Assembly (NCBI GenBank): GCA_017516075.1 | Contig: JAFWDS010000033.1 | Span: 24,471 to 88,470, forward strand | Direction: 5' to 3' | Source of the DNA: Candidatus Saccharimonadota bacterium | Lineage (GTDB): Bacteria; Patescibacteriota; Saccharimonadia; Saccharimonadales; Saccharimonadaceae | DNA: 64,000 nucleotides | Part shown: positions 1 through 8,802 of the stretch, one piece after another | Layout: each line of letters begins with the position of its first letter | Numbering within the stretch: the stretch's first letter is position 1 | Made by a program: the position numbers and the translations under genes | Notes under the pieces: model-generated | Told to the model about the DNA's origin: nothing | What the model saw: only the letters and a program-made list of their open reading frames with translations | Databases searched by the model: none

Positions 1-522
1 TTCTTGAACAGACGGATTGGCAATTTGGAGTTTTTCTGGGCAAACACTGACAATATTTAAGCCATTGACGAAGGTGCTTTCTTTGATGAATTTTTTGAAA
101 AAGGCGCAAGAATCACCTACTAGACCGAGTTTGGTAGCACGTTTTTCTGAACGGATTTCTGAGCTAGAGACACCTTTAGTACGCTCGAGATAGACGACTT
201 TACAGTAGTTGTTGAGATAGTCAAATTTGCCTCTCCAGTCTGATCCGATGGTAAAAACATCAACATTGTATTTTTTGATGTCATCGATTTTTTGGCCATC
301 ATATTCTTCGACAATAACCATGTCGGCGAGTCCAGTAGCTTTTACTGCGGCGATACGCTCGGCCAACGATTGAGCAATATTGATTTTGCCGCGAACGCGA
401 TCATAATCGTCACTAGTGACTCCTACGATGAGATAATCGCCAAGAGCTTTGGCACGTTCTAATAGGCGTTGATGACCAAAATGGAATAAGTCGAATGAGC
501 CGTATGTGATAACTTTTTTCAT
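1..522 (-). CDS. TagD-like cytidylyltransferase, partial, probably fused to an oxidoreductase domain
   Basis: The gene runs off the window, so only its first 174 residues are seen. It opens MKKVITYGSFDLFHFGHQR, the nucleotidyltransferase signature with the HxGH motif of glycerol-3-phosphate cytidylyltransferases, followed by GDYLIVGVTSDDYD and the late SSSEIR motif. These enzymes join CTP to a phosphorylated alcohol to make CDP-activated precursors for teichoic-acid-like polymers. After about residue 135 the sequence becomes RATKLGLVGDSCAFF, which resembles the Rossmann start of Gfo/Idh/MocA oxidoreductases; a cytidylyltransferase-oxidoreductase fusion is likely but cannot be confirmed at the edge. 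An AGGA ribosome site precedes the ATG. It is the last visible gene of a minus-strand operon with an aminotransferase and a glycerophosphotransferase. Confidence 0.8.
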   Translation of the reverse strand, partial: MKKVITYGSFDLFHFGHQRLLERAKALGDYLIVGVTSDDYDRVRGKINIAQSLAERIAAVKATGLADMVIVEEYDGQKIDDIKKYNVDVFTIGSDWRGKFDYLNNYCKVVYLERTKGVSSSEIRSEKRATKLGLVGDSCAFFKKFIKESTFVNGLNIVSVCPEKLQIANPSVQE

Positions 523-536
523 ATGATGAGTCCTAT

Positions 537-1595
537 CTATTTATCAATTTCTAATAATGCTTTGGTAAATTTTTCCATGTATTTTTTGCCACCGATGGAG
601 ATGCGTAAACAATCGCCTAGTTCACCTACGCCTGGGTAACTCTTAATTAAAATTTTCTTTTCCTTTTTCATGCGTTCGACGACGGTGTCGGCATTTGTCT
701 TTGGTTTAATAAAAATGAAATTACCGGCTTCGCCTTTGTGTTGATAATCATTTTGGTCGAGCCATTTGATAAAATAATTGCGTCCCCCGTTAAATTCTTT
801 GATAAGATTATCTAAAGCTCCAGGTGTGTCAAGAACTGCTTCGGCAATTTTTAATGCAAAGACATTGGTATTGTGCGGTGTGCAGAGCTTTTGTATCATT
901 TTGATACCTTCTGGCCAGCCTACTACGTAACCGAGTCTGCATCCTGCCATAGAGAATAATTTTGAAAAGGTACGTGTAACAAAAATATGTTCATCATTTA
1001 GAGCATATTTGAGAAAAGTTTTAGGATAAAAATAGTGATAAGCTTCGTCTATCAGAATAGTGATTTGCTTGGCTCTGGCTACACTGAGGATTTTTTTAAA
1101 TTCGGTTTCACTGTAAGTATTACCCATAGGATTGTTGGGGTTCAATAGAATCAATAATTGTGTGTCTTCAGTTAATTTATCAATAATGTGGTTTACATCC
1201 ATTTTTAGATCATTATCATATGGAACTTGAACAAATTCTCTACCGTACATTTCCGAATAAATTTGGAACATAAAATAAGACGGGACGACTCCTACGACGC
1301 GACCACCCTCACTAGTAAAAGCTTCGAAGATATAACGTATACCTTCTGCGGAGCCGTTGACTAGGCAGAGATGTGAAGTATCGGTATGAAGGTGCCTAGC
1401 TAATACTTCTGTGAAATGCCTAGTTTCTGGATATTCGGCAACAAGCTCTGGCGTAATTTTGTCTAAAGCTTTCTTGACAATTTCTTTAGGCAAACCTCCT
1501 GGGTTCTCATTTAAGTCTAGACGTAAATAATCGCTTCTGTCGTTTTGGTCGAAGATTCGGTTTAGCTCTTTAAGTTTCGGATTCAGGTAATACAT
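537..1595 (-). CDS. HisC-like PLP-dependent aminotransferase (class I/II)
   Basis: 352 residues, the usual length for a fold-type I aminotransferase of the histidinol-phosphate aminotransferase group. Visible landmarks are LDLNENPGG near the N terminus, LLNPNNPMGNTYS in the middle, DEAYHYF (PLP-ring aspartate), and RTFSKLFSMAGCRLGY, with the Schiff-base lysine in SK and the phosphate-binding arginine in the RLGY region. The C terminus has the conserved LRISIG. HisC homologues in surface-polymer clusters often act on sugar or phosphoalcohol precursors, not histidine, and no other histidine gene is present, so the true substrate is unknown. It lies 14 nt upstream of the cytidylyltransferase and 18 nt downstream of a small membrane protein, all on one strand, suggesting one operon. 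Confidence 0.82.
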   Translation of the reverse strand: MYYLNPKLKELNRIFDQNDRSDYLRLDLNENPGGLPKEIVKKALDKITPELVAEYPETRHFTEVLARHLHTDTSHLCLVNGSAEGIRYIFEAFTSEGGRVVGVVPSYFMFQIYSEMYGREFVQVPYDNDLKMDVNHIIDKLTEDTQLLILLNPNNPMGNTYSETEFKKILSVARAKQITILIDEAYHYFYPKTFLKYALNDEHIFVTRTFSKLFSMAGCRLGYVVGWPEGIKMIQKLCTPHNTNVFALKIAEAVLDTPGALDNLIKEFNGGRNYFIKWLDQNDYQHKGEAGNFIFIKPKTNADTVVERMKKEKKILIKSYPGVGELGDCLRISIGGKKYMEKFTKALLEIDK

Positions 1596-1613
1596 AACAC
1601 ACTTTCTAAAGAA

Positions 1614-1832
1614 TTAGGCTTTCTTGGACTTGTTTTTAACTTCAATTTCGTCGGATTCGACTTCTTTGTTCTTGTTTTCATCGATGCCAAGTTTTTTGTT
1701 GACTTTTTTCTTGGTTTTTCGGAAATATAGACCAACGAAGGCTCCTACTGCAATGACAATACCAGCTCCAGCTTGAATGGCATAGGTCATAACTGAAGGA
1801 TCGATATAACCAAAGTTTAATATTTCGTTCAT
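1614..1832 (-). CDS. small single-span membrane protein of the surface-polymer operon
   Basis: 72 residues with one hydrophobic segment at about residues 16-36 (YAIQAGAGIVIAVGAFVGLY) followed by a basic RKTKKKVNKKLG stretch and an acidic-basic tail. The charge pattern predicts a short outside N terminus and a cytoplasmic tail. Its ATG overlaps the TGA of the YidC-TagF-like gene (ATGA), so the two are probably translationally coupled. Small proteins of this kind sit next to polymer glycerophosphotransferase genes in some Firmicutes as well; a helper role in polymer assembly is inference from the neighbourhood only. Confidence 0.7.
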   Translation of the reverse strand: MNEILNFGYIDPSVMTYAIQAGAGIVIAVGAFVGLYFRKTKKKVNKKLGIDENKNKEVESDEIEVKNKSKKA

Positions 1833-3727
1833 TTTTTCTTCCTTTCTTTAATTTTATCTTGAACGCATTGAATAATGTACTCGGCGCCAACTTTGGCGCT
1901 GTTTCCTAAATTATACATCGAATCTTTTTTAAGGGTTGCGATTTTCTTTTGGTATTTTTTAGGATCTTTGAGAATTTTTTGGACGGTTTTGTTGATATTT
2001 TTAACGTCTTTAACTTTGACGACTTCTCCAATTTCAGAACGTGCCCAAATATTGAAAGGTTCAACTTTGATCTTTTTGTATTCAGGATTCATGATTTTCA
2101 TTGGAGTATCGATAGAAATGACCGGTTTCTCGGTAGTGAAGGCATATTCATAGCCGATGCTAGACCAGTCAGTGATGAGGAGGTCAGCATTAAATACGGA
2201 ATCGGTAGACGAGAAGTCGGTTTGGATAGTAATGTTAGTGTCTTGATATTTTTCTTGCATTTTGTTGAACATTTCTTTCATATGACGAACATGCTGAGGG
2301 TGTGGACGAACGATGACTTGATAGTTTTCACCTTTTAATAAATCAAGAATTTGGTCTAGACAGAGATCGATGATGTTATCCTTTTGCCAAGAAGGCGCAA
2401 TCATAATGGTTTTTTTCTTGGTGGTTTTCTTAGAGGATTTTTTGTAATCGGTAATCATTTCATCCAGTAGAGGATAACCTAAATTGATGATTTTGCGATC
2501 TTTAAGATTATAGACTTTGTTGGTTTTTTCACATTCTTCGCGTTGATATTTGCCGGTGACGAAGACTGAATCGTAATTGTCCATTGAGCCTTTACGCATT
2601 GTGAGATTTGGACTATCGATGCCATGTGGGATATAAACGTATTCGATGTCTTTACGGATATAACTGCGTTTAATGTGATAGTTATTAATGTCTGGCATAG
2701 TCATAGCGACTACGTCGGCGTCCATTTTCATCATTAAAGTGATGAGCTTCTTTTCTTCAATATAGTATGGTTTGATGTGTTTTTCGGTTTTGGCGAGTTC
2801 GAAGATTTGATCATTGTAATCACTAGTGATGTAATGAATAGTAAGGTTGGTATTTTTTAAAATGTATTCAATCATTCCTTTGTAGTATTTATAAAAACCA
2901 TTACTTTCGGAATAGAAGACGAGTTTTTTATTAACGATTGAAAAGAAACGTTTGTAATCGGCTTTTTCTTTTTTGATTTGTTCTTTGGTGCGTTTGTTGG
3001 ATTTGTTAAGATCTTGAAGCTCTTTTAGTTCGGCGCGTGATTTTTCGAGAGCTTTGTAATCGATGTGTTTTTTAGGATTGATGAAAATGTTAAGTAGCCA
3101 TTGCTGAAGAATTGCCATGAGATTGCTAGCAGTCCAGTAGAGAGCAACGCCGGCGGTTACAAATGTACCCAGATATATTGAAAGACCAACTGATAAAACT
3201 AGCATGCCGTATTTATTCCACTTGGATTGTTCGGCTTGGAGAGGGTTCATGATGTTTTGACCGATACAAAGTGCAAGAGCGGAAAGGCCGGCGATAACTG
3301 GAATCCAAATAGCAGTGCCGCCGTTTTCGATAGCGATCCAACGAAGATCAAAACCAAGGAAATCGAAATCGAGATTTTCGACGCCGATGTAAAGGCTAGG
3401 ATTCTTGACGATTTCGACTACGCCGAGAAGCAGGATGATCTGGGCAACGAGTGGGACGAGAGAAGCAAGGGGATTATATTTATATTTTTTATAGATTTTA
3501 GATTCTTCTTCAGCGATGGTGTCTTTGTCGCCGAAATACTTGGTTTTAAGTTGATTGATTTCTGGCTGCATTTTGACCATTTTGATGGAGTTTTTTTGCA
3601 CCCAGATTGAAATGGGGAGTAGGATGATTTTGCTGACTAGAGTAAAGAGAATGATTGCGACGCCGTAGTTACCAACCATGTTGTAACATAACTTCATAAT
3701 CCAACCAAGGAAATCAACAAAAAACAT
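1829..3727 (-). CDS. YidC/Oxa1-like domain fused to CDP-glycerol glycerophosphotransferase
   Basis: About 632 residues from the chosen start. The N-terminal third is a YidC/Oxa1 insertase-like domain: FLGWIMKLCYNMVGNYGVAI, then ILLPISIWVQKNSIKMVKMQ, and several membrane spans ending near ALYWTASNLMAILQQWLL. A charged coiled linker (about 215-260) leads to a TagB/TagF-type domain: YIPHGIDSPNLTMRKGS, VTGKYQRE, MIAPSWQKDN, VRPHPQH and LITDWSSIGYEYAF, the last three being hallmarks of CDP-glycerol:polyol-phosphate transferases. It would extend a glycerol- or ribitol-phosphate polymer at the membrane. The frame is open up to 3781, but the start at 3727 has GGAG 7 nt upstream and fits the usual YidC-like beginning; a promoter (ATGACA, 17 nt, TAGAAT) lies between the two. 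Confidence 0.85.
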   Translation of the reverse strand: MFFVDFLGWIMKLCYNMVGNYGVAIILFTLVSKIILLPISIWVQKNSIKMVKMQPEINQLKTKYFGDKDTIAEEESKIYKKYKYNPLASLVPLVAQIILLLGVVEIVKNPSLYIGVENLDFDFLGFDLRWIAIENGGTAIWIPVIAGLSALALCIGQNIMNPLQAEQSKWNKYGMLVLSVGLSIYLGTFVTAGVALYWTASNLMAILQQWLLNIFINPKKHIDYKALEKSRAELKELQDLNKSNKRTKEQIKKEKADYKRFFSIVNKKLVFYSESNGFYKYYKGMIEYILKNTNLTIHYITSDYNDQIFELAKTEKHIKPYYIEEKKLITLMMKMDADVVAMTMPDINNYHIKRSYIRKDIEYVYIPHGIDSPNLTMRKGSMDNYDSVFVTGKYQREECEKTNKVYNLKDRKIINLGYPLLDEMITDYKKSSKKTTKKKTIMIAPSWQKDNIIDLCLDQILDLLKGENYQVIVRPHPQHVRHMKEMFNKMQEKYQDTNITIQTDFSSTDSVFNADLLITDWSSIGYEYAFTTEKPVISIDTPMKIMNPEYKKIKVEPFNIWARSEIGEVVKVKDVKNINKTVQKILKDPKKYQKKIATLKKDSMYNLGNSAKVGAEYIIQCVQDKIKERKKK

Positions 3728-3781
3728 AAATGCACTCCATATTATTTTATCTATTCTATCATAGAATGCTATAATTGTCAT
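3728..3781. promoter_or_regulatory. divergent promoter between the YidC-TagF-like gene and galE
   Basis: On the plus strand TATAAT (3770-3775) lies 6 nt before the galE ATG. On the minus strand ATGACA, a 17-nt spacer and TAGAAT fit a sigma70-type promoter for the leftward gene, leaving a short leader with GGAG. The two promoters overlap, so transcription in the two directions may interfere. Confidence 0.6.
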
Positions 3782-4780
3782 ATGGAGAAAATATTAGTTA
3801 CTGGGGGGACCGGTTATATCGGTTCACATACAATTATTGAATTATACAAAAAAGGCTACGAGATTGACGTAATGGACAATCTGTTTAATTCAAAGATTAC
3901 GGTGCTTGATAAAATTGAAGAGATTGCCGGAAAGAAGCCGAATTTTTATGAATTAGACTTGTTGGACTTTGAAGGGATGGACAAGCTCTTTAGTGAGAAC
4001 AAATATGATTTGGTGATACATTTTGCAGGACTTAAAGCGGTGGGCGAATCGGTTGAGAAGCCTTTAAAGTACTACGAAAACAATGTTGGCGGTACAATTA
4101 ATCTTCTCAAATGCATGAAAAAGCATAATGTTAATAAGATAATTTTTTCCTCGTCGGCAACGGTATATGGTGAGCAGCCAACCCCAAAGCTTGATGAGAC
4201 GATGCCGACTGGAATGGGGATTACGAATCCTTATGGTGAGACGAAGCATGTGATTGAAGAGATCTTGAAAGATGTGGCTGAATCTGACCCAGAGTTTCAG
4301 GCGGTAATTTTGCGCTACTTTAATCCGGTCGGGAATCATCCGTCGGGGTTAATTGGCGAGGATCCGAATGATATCCCGAATAATTTGATGCCGATTATTA
4401 TGAAAGTGTCGCGGGGCGAGATTAAAGAACTTAGTGTTTATGGCGATGATTATCCAACTCCGGATGGAAGTGGGATTAGGGATTTTATCCACGTAGTAGA
4501 TTTGGCTCGTGGACATGTGGCCGTGATAGATAAAATGAAGCCTGGGATTTTGATTTATAATCTTGGGACGGGTAAAGGAACATCGGTGTTTGAAATGATT
4601 AAAGCTTTTGAAAAAGCGAGTGGGAAAGAGTTGCCGTACAAGATAGTAGGACGTAGAGCTGGTGATTTGGCGGAAATATACGCTGATCCATCAAAGGCAG
4701 AAAAAGAACTCGGCTGGAAGGCGGAGTTGAGTATAGAAGACGCGATGCGAGATACGATTAACTATTTGAACAATTTGTAA
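3782..4780 (+). CDS. galE: UDP-glucose 4-epimerase
   Basis: 332 residues, the normal size of a GalE-type short-chain epimerase. The NAD-binding GxxGxxG is in VTGGTGYIGSHT; HFAGLKAVGES, SSSATVYG and NPYGETK supply the conserved nucleotide-sugar motifs with the catalytic Ser/Thr, Tyr and Lys (YxxxK). RYFNPVGNHPSGLIGEDP and RDFIHVVDLA are also typical. It interconverts UDP-glucose and UDP-galactose (or the N-acetyl forms) in the cytoplasm and would feed glycan or wall polymer synthesis by the flanking genes. TATAAT ends 6 nt before the ATG and there is no ribosome site, so the transcript is probably leaderless. Its 3' end overlaps that of the convergent glycosyltransferase by 19 nt. Confidence 0.95.
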   Translation: MEKILVTGGTGYIGSHTIIELYKKGYEIDVMDNLFNSKITVLDKIEEIAGKKPNFYELDLLDFEGMDKLFSENKYDLVIHFAGLKAVGESVEKPLKYYENNVGGTINLLKCMKKHNVNKIIFSSSATVYGEQPTPKLDETMPTGMGITNPYGETKHVIEEILKDVAESDPEFQAVILRYFNPVGNHPSGLIGEDPNDIPNNLMPIIMKVSRGEIKELSVYGDDYPTPDGSGIRDFIHVVDLARGHVAVIDKMKPGILIYNLGTGKGTSVFEMIKAFEKASGKELPYKIVGRRAGDLAEIYADPSKAEKELGWKAELSIEDAMRDTINYLNNL

Positions 4781-5712
4781 GCTAGTTGAAATAGTTTAAT
4801 ATTGGTTAGAGCAAGTTTTAGAGCGATTTTGTCGGTTTTGGTGGCTTCTGGGTTTTTAGTGATGAAATCTTGATGAGTTTTAAGATAATATATGAGAGAT
4901 TTGACTTGTGGGTGAGTGGTGGGGATTTGGCGAAGAATTGAAAATCTAGCACGCATACGACGTTCATTAGTCGTGTCTTTGAGATCTGGATATTTCTTTT
5001 CAATGTCGTCGCACATTTGGTCGGTAAGGGTGATGAGATCAAATTTTTGGTCAGAGAATTTACTGATGATTGATGAATCGTGGTGGTGGTAGATGTAGTA
5101 ATCTTGTGGAAGAAAGATGAGTTTTTGAGCATTTAGGATGGCTTTGTAAGTAAAGCCGACATCTTCATGGAGTTTGCCGATGGGGAATTCGAGACCTTTT
5201 AGGGTGTTTTTGGAAAAGAGCTTTATAGTGGCAGTGACATTGAAGCCGACTTCTCTTAGCATGGCTTTTAAAGCATTTTCGGTGTCGTAGACTTTTTTGG
5301 GATAATTATGGTTGAAGCTTTTGGTTTTGCCATTTGGGAAGGATTCTGAAAATGAGCAGGCGGCGATATTGGCGCTGGTAGTTTCGATTGCGTCTAAAAG
5401 CTCTTCAATCATTTCGGATTTGATTTCGTCGTCGGAATCGACAAAAGTGATAAAGTCACCGGTGGCGTTTTTGAGTCCAGTGTTTCTGGCGGCGGAAAGG
5501 CCTTGATTCTTTTGGGTAATAATCTTGATACGGGGGTCTTTTTTGGCATAGTCCTCTGCTATAGTTAACGAATTATCGGTAGAACCATCGTTGATTAGGA
5601 TGATTTCTAGGTTTTTGTAGGTTTGATTTTGGACAGAATTAAGGCAACGAGGGAGGAATTTGGCAGTATTGTAGACGGGGATGATAATAGAAACTAGTTT
5701 TTTTGAATTCAT
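4762..5712 (-). CDS. family 2 glycosyltransferase
   Basis: 316 residues with the GT-A fold of inverting family 2 enzymes. SIIIPVYNTAKFLPRCLNSV opens the domain, LINDGSTDNS binds the nucleotide, GLSAARNTGLKNATGDFITF leads into VDSDDE, the metal-binding DxD-like motif. The last third (about 200-316) is less conserved and lysine-rich, ending in a short amphipathic stretch without a clear membrane span. Acceptor and sugar cannot be read from the sequence; with galE and the glycerophosphotransferase next door, a cell-surface glycan is the likely product. TATAAT lies 10 nt upstream of the ATG, so the leader would be only a few nucleotides. Confidence 0.9.
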   Translation of the reverse strand: MNSKKLVSIIIPVYNTAKFLPRCLNSVQNQTYKNLEIILINDGSTDNSLTIAEDYAKKDPRIKIITQKNQGLSAARNTGLKNATGDFITFVDSDDEIKSEMIEELLDAIETTSANIAACSFSESFPNGKTKSFNHNYPKKVYDTENALKAMLREVGFNVTATIKLFSKNTLKGLEFPIGKLHEDVGFTYKAILNAQKLIFLPQDYYIYHHHDSSIISKFSDQKFDLITLTDQMCDDIEKKYPDLKDTTNERRMRARFSILRQIPTTHPQVKSLIYYLKTHQDFITKNPEATKTDKIALKLALTNIKLFQLAYKLFK

Positions 5713-5788
5713 TATGAGTACTATTATACCATAGACAAAGTTTAAATTTTTTGGTATAATATATGCGTTTATTTAAGAGAAGGATGAG

Positions 5789-8752
5789 ATGGTAAGAGAA
5801 GAAAAGCAGGAAATTAGTGGAAAGGATGAGATTTTTGGTGCCGAAAATGTGATAAAAGTGAGGGGTGCGAGGCAAAATAATCTAGCGAATTTGGACGTGG
5901 ATATTCCACGCGATAAACTAGTGATTATTACGGGATTATCTGGGTCAGGGAAGTCGTCTCTGGCTTTTGATACGGTGTATGCGGAGGGGCAAAGGCGGTA
6001 TGTGGAGTCTCTGAGCTCTTATGCGAGAATGTTTCTAGGTATTATGGACAAACCGGATGTGGATTCAATAACTGGGCTTTCGCCGGCGATTTCGATTGAC
6101 CAGAAATCGACATCAAGAAACCCACGTTCAACGGTGGCGACAGTGACAGAGGTGTATGATTACTTGAGATTGTTGTTTGCGCGGGTGGGGGTGCCACATT
6201 GTCCGATTTGTAAAAGGCAAGTATCGAGGCGGAGCGCGGAGGATATTGTAAATGAGGTGATGAAGTTGCCACTGGGTTCTAAATGCATGCTACTTGCGCC
6301 GATTGTGCAGGCGAAGAAAGGTGAATTTCAGCATTTGCCGGAACAGTATTCGGCGAAAGGGTTTTCTAGAGTCCGCGTAGATGGAATAATTTACGCTCTA
6401 GATGAATTTCCGGAACTAAACAAAAACGAAAGACATGATATTGAAATTGTGGTTGATCGATTTGTGCTAAGTCCTGAGCAAAGAACTAGGATTTCGGGCT
6501 CAATTGAGCAGGCGCTCGAAATGGGTAAGGGGATTCTGGAACTTTTACGCGTAACAGATAATGCGACGGCGGTGGGAGAGTCGAGAATCAGTGCGGAAAA
6601 TACGGAAGTTTTGACGTATTCGCAGAGGTATGCATGTCCGGACCATCCGGATGAGTTGATACCGGAGCTGACGCCGAGATTGTTTTCTTTTAATGCGCCG
6701 GAAGGAGCTTGTCCGACTTGTACTGGTCTTGGTACGCGAATGGAAATTGATCCTGGACTAGTATTTAACAACAATCTGACGATTGCGGAGGGGGGGATTC
6801 GGCCGTTTAATAGAGTGGGGCAGGATTCGTGGTGGCTGAAGAGATTGATGTCGGTGGGGGCGAAACATGGGTTTAATGTGTATACGCCGATTGGGGAGCT
6901 TTCGGAAGAAACGCGCCATATGATTTTATACGGAACTGGGGATGAGAAATATGAAATGAGGATTTCTGGTTCGGGGCGATTTGCGGATGGGACGATATAC
7001 GAGACAACTTACGAAGGTGTGATACCAATGCTGGAGCGGAGATATCACGACCCGAAGGTGTCGGATTTTACAAAGCATGATATTGAGAGATTTATGAGGG
7101 TGAGGAAGTGTCAGACTTGTAATGGAGCGAGGTTGAAACCGGCGGTACTCGCGGTGACAGTGCATGATTTGAATATTGTGGACATGTGTAATTTGGATGT
7201 GGATGCGACACTTGAGGTATTATCGCAGGATTTGGGTTTTTCGGAGTCGGAAAGTCAGATTTCTGGTCCAATTTTAAAAGAGATTCGTGAGCGAGTGAAA
7301 TTCATGCAAGATGTGGGCTTAGGGTATTTGGAACTTGGACGGGCGGCGAATACGCTTTCTGGTGGGGAGGCGCAGAGAATTAGGCTCGCGACGCAGATTG
7401 GGTCTGGGCTGCAGGGAGTGCTATATGTACTAGATGAGCCGTCGATTGGGTTGCATCAGAGGGATAATAATAAATTGATTGCGACGTTGAAACATTTACG
7501 TGATTTGAAAAATACGGTATTAGTGGTGGAACATGATGAAGACACAATGTTGGAGTCAGATTATATTATTGATATCGGACCAGGGGCGGGGGCAAAGGGT
7601 GGAAAGCTGGTAGCATGCGGAACGCCAGAGGAAATTATGGCGAATCCGAATTCGATAACTGGAAAGTATTTGTCTGGTGAAATGACGATTCCGGTGCCGA
7701 AGAAACGCCGTAAAGCACGTAAAGGTCGCGAACTAGTGGTGATAGGAGCAAGAGAGAACAATCTTAAGAACATTGATGTACATTTTCCACTTGGCGTATT
7801 CAATGTAGTGTCGGGCGTGTCTGGGTCGGGAAAGTCGACGCTGGTGAATTCGATTCTGGCAAATGAGCTTCTCGCACGATTACATCGAGCGCAGACGGTG
7901 TCGGGGACGCATGAGAGGATTGATGGAATTGAGAATCTGGATAAGGTAATCGTGATTGATCAATCACCAATTGGACGAACGCCGAGATCGAATCCGGCGA
8001 CGTATACTGGGGTTTTTACGGCAATTCGTGAATTATTTGCCAATCAACCAGAGGCGGAGGTACGTGGGTATAAGGCCGGAAGGTTTTCGTTTAATGTGAA
8101 GGGTGGAAGGTGCGAGCATTGTCAGGGTGATGGCGTAAACAAGATTGAAATGCATTTCTTGCCAGACGTGTATGTGACGTGTCCGGCGTGTCATGGTAGG
8201 CGTTATAATGCGGAGGCGCTGGAGGTGAAATATAAGGGGAAAGATATTTCACAAGTGCTTGACATGACGATTGACGAGGCAGTAGATTTCTTCGGATCGA
8301 TTCCGTCGATTGCTGCGAAACTTAAGACGATTCAAGAGGTTGGGCTAGGATATATTCGGTTAGGGCAGCCGGCAACTACTTTTTCAGGCGGAGAAGCTCA
8401 GAGAATAAAGCTTGCAACGGAGTTATCGAGACGTTCTACTGGACGGACTTTGTATATTCTAGATGAGCCGACAACAGGGCTGCATTCGGATGACGTGAAG
8501 AGGTTGCTCTCGATTCTGAATAGGCTGGTGGATGGAGGAAATACGATGATTGTGATTGAACACAATTTGCACGTGATAAAGTCGGCGGACTGGATAATAG
8601 ATATGGGACCAGAAGGTGGGCTCAAAGGTGGTATGGTGGTGGCGGAAGGGACGCCGGAAGAGCTAGCAAAGCATGCGAAGACGCCGACCGGGGAATATTT
8701 AGCTCAAATTCTTTTTGGAAAAAAAGATGTGAACAAAAAAGTGAGAAGCTAG
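5789..8752 (+). CDS. uvrA: excinuclease ABC subunit A
   Basis: 987 residues, slightly longer than E. coli UvrA (940). Two ABC ATPase modules are complete: Walker [11 protein letters not shown] at about residue 48 and [10 protein letters not shown] at about 677, signatures LSGGEAQRI and FSGGEAQRI, and Walker [13 protein letters not shown] and [12 protein letters not shown]. Cysteine pairs [27 protein letters not shown] and CPACHGRR mark the zinc modules. UvrA dimers scan DNA for bulky lesions, load UvrB and start nucleotide excision repair. A GAGAAGG ribosome site precedes the ATG, with TATAAT about 25 nt further up. A short N-terminal extension of some 20 residues precedes the conserved core. 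uvrB and uvrC are not in this window. Confidence 0.98.
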   Translation: MVREEKQEISGKDEIFGAENVIKVRGARQNNLANLDVDIPRDKLVIITGLSGSGKSSLAFDTVYAEGQRRYVESLSSYARMFLGIMDKPDVDSITGLSPAISIDQKSTSRNPRSTVATVTEVYDYLRLLFARVGVPHCPICKRQVSRRSAEDIVNEVMKLPLGSKCMLLAPIVQAKKGEFQHLPEQYSAKGFSRVRVDGIIYALDEFPELNKNERHDIEIVVDRFVLSPEQRTRISGSIEQALEMGKGILELLRVTDNATAVGESRISAENTEVLTYSQRYACPDHPDELIPELTPRLFSFNAPEGACPTCTGLGTRMEIDPGLVFNNNLTIAEGGIRPFNRVGQDSWWLKRLMSVGAKHGFNVYTPIGELSEETRHMILYGTGDEKYEMRISGSGRFADGTIYETTYEGVIPMLERRYHDPKVSDFTKHDIERFMRVRKCQTCNGARLKPAVLAVTVHDLNIVDMCNLDVDATLEVLSQDLGFSESESQISGPILKEIRERVKFMQDVGLGYLELGRAANTLSGGEAQRIRLATQIGSGLQGVLYVLDEPSIGLHQRDNNKLIATLKHLRDLKNTVLVVEHDEDTMLESDYIIDIGPGAGAKGGKLVACGTPEEIMANPNSITGKYLSGEMTIPVPKKRRKARKGRELVVIGARENNLKNIDVHFPLGVFNVVSGVSGSGKSTLVNSILANELLARLHRAQTVSGTHERIDGIENLDKVIVIDQSPIGRTPRSNPATYTGVFTAIRELFANQPEAEVRGYKAGRFSFNVKGGRCEHCQGDGVNKIEMHFLPDVYVTCPACHGRRYNAEALEVKYKGKDISQVLDMTIDEAVDFFGSIPSIAAKLKTIQEVGLGYIRLGQPATTFSGGEAQRIKLATELSRRSTGRTLYILDEPTTGLHSDDVKRLLSILNRLVDGGNTMIVIEHNLHVIKSADWIIDMGPEGGLKGGMVVAEGTPEELAKHAKTPTGEYLAQILFGKKDVNKKVRS

Positions 8753-8772
8753 AAGTATATGATAATATAGTG

Positions 8773-8802
8773 TATAATAGTTAACATAAGGATTATGTTG
8801 AC
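8773..8802 (+). promoter_or_regulatory. promoter and start-proximal hairpin of the FISUMP surface gene
   Basis: TATAAT (8773-8778) is followed by the inverted repeat AACATAA (8783-8789) gga TTATGTT (8793-8799), which ends 3 nt before the ATG. The only ribosome-site-like sequence, AAGGA (8788-8792), lies at the end of the first arm and in the loop, so folding of the short leader could modulate translation. Confidence 0.45.

Noticed and set aside
3227..3610. 127-codon plus-strand frame
   Set aside because: Antisense to the YidC-like domain; composition (F, D, I rich) is that of a shadow frame.
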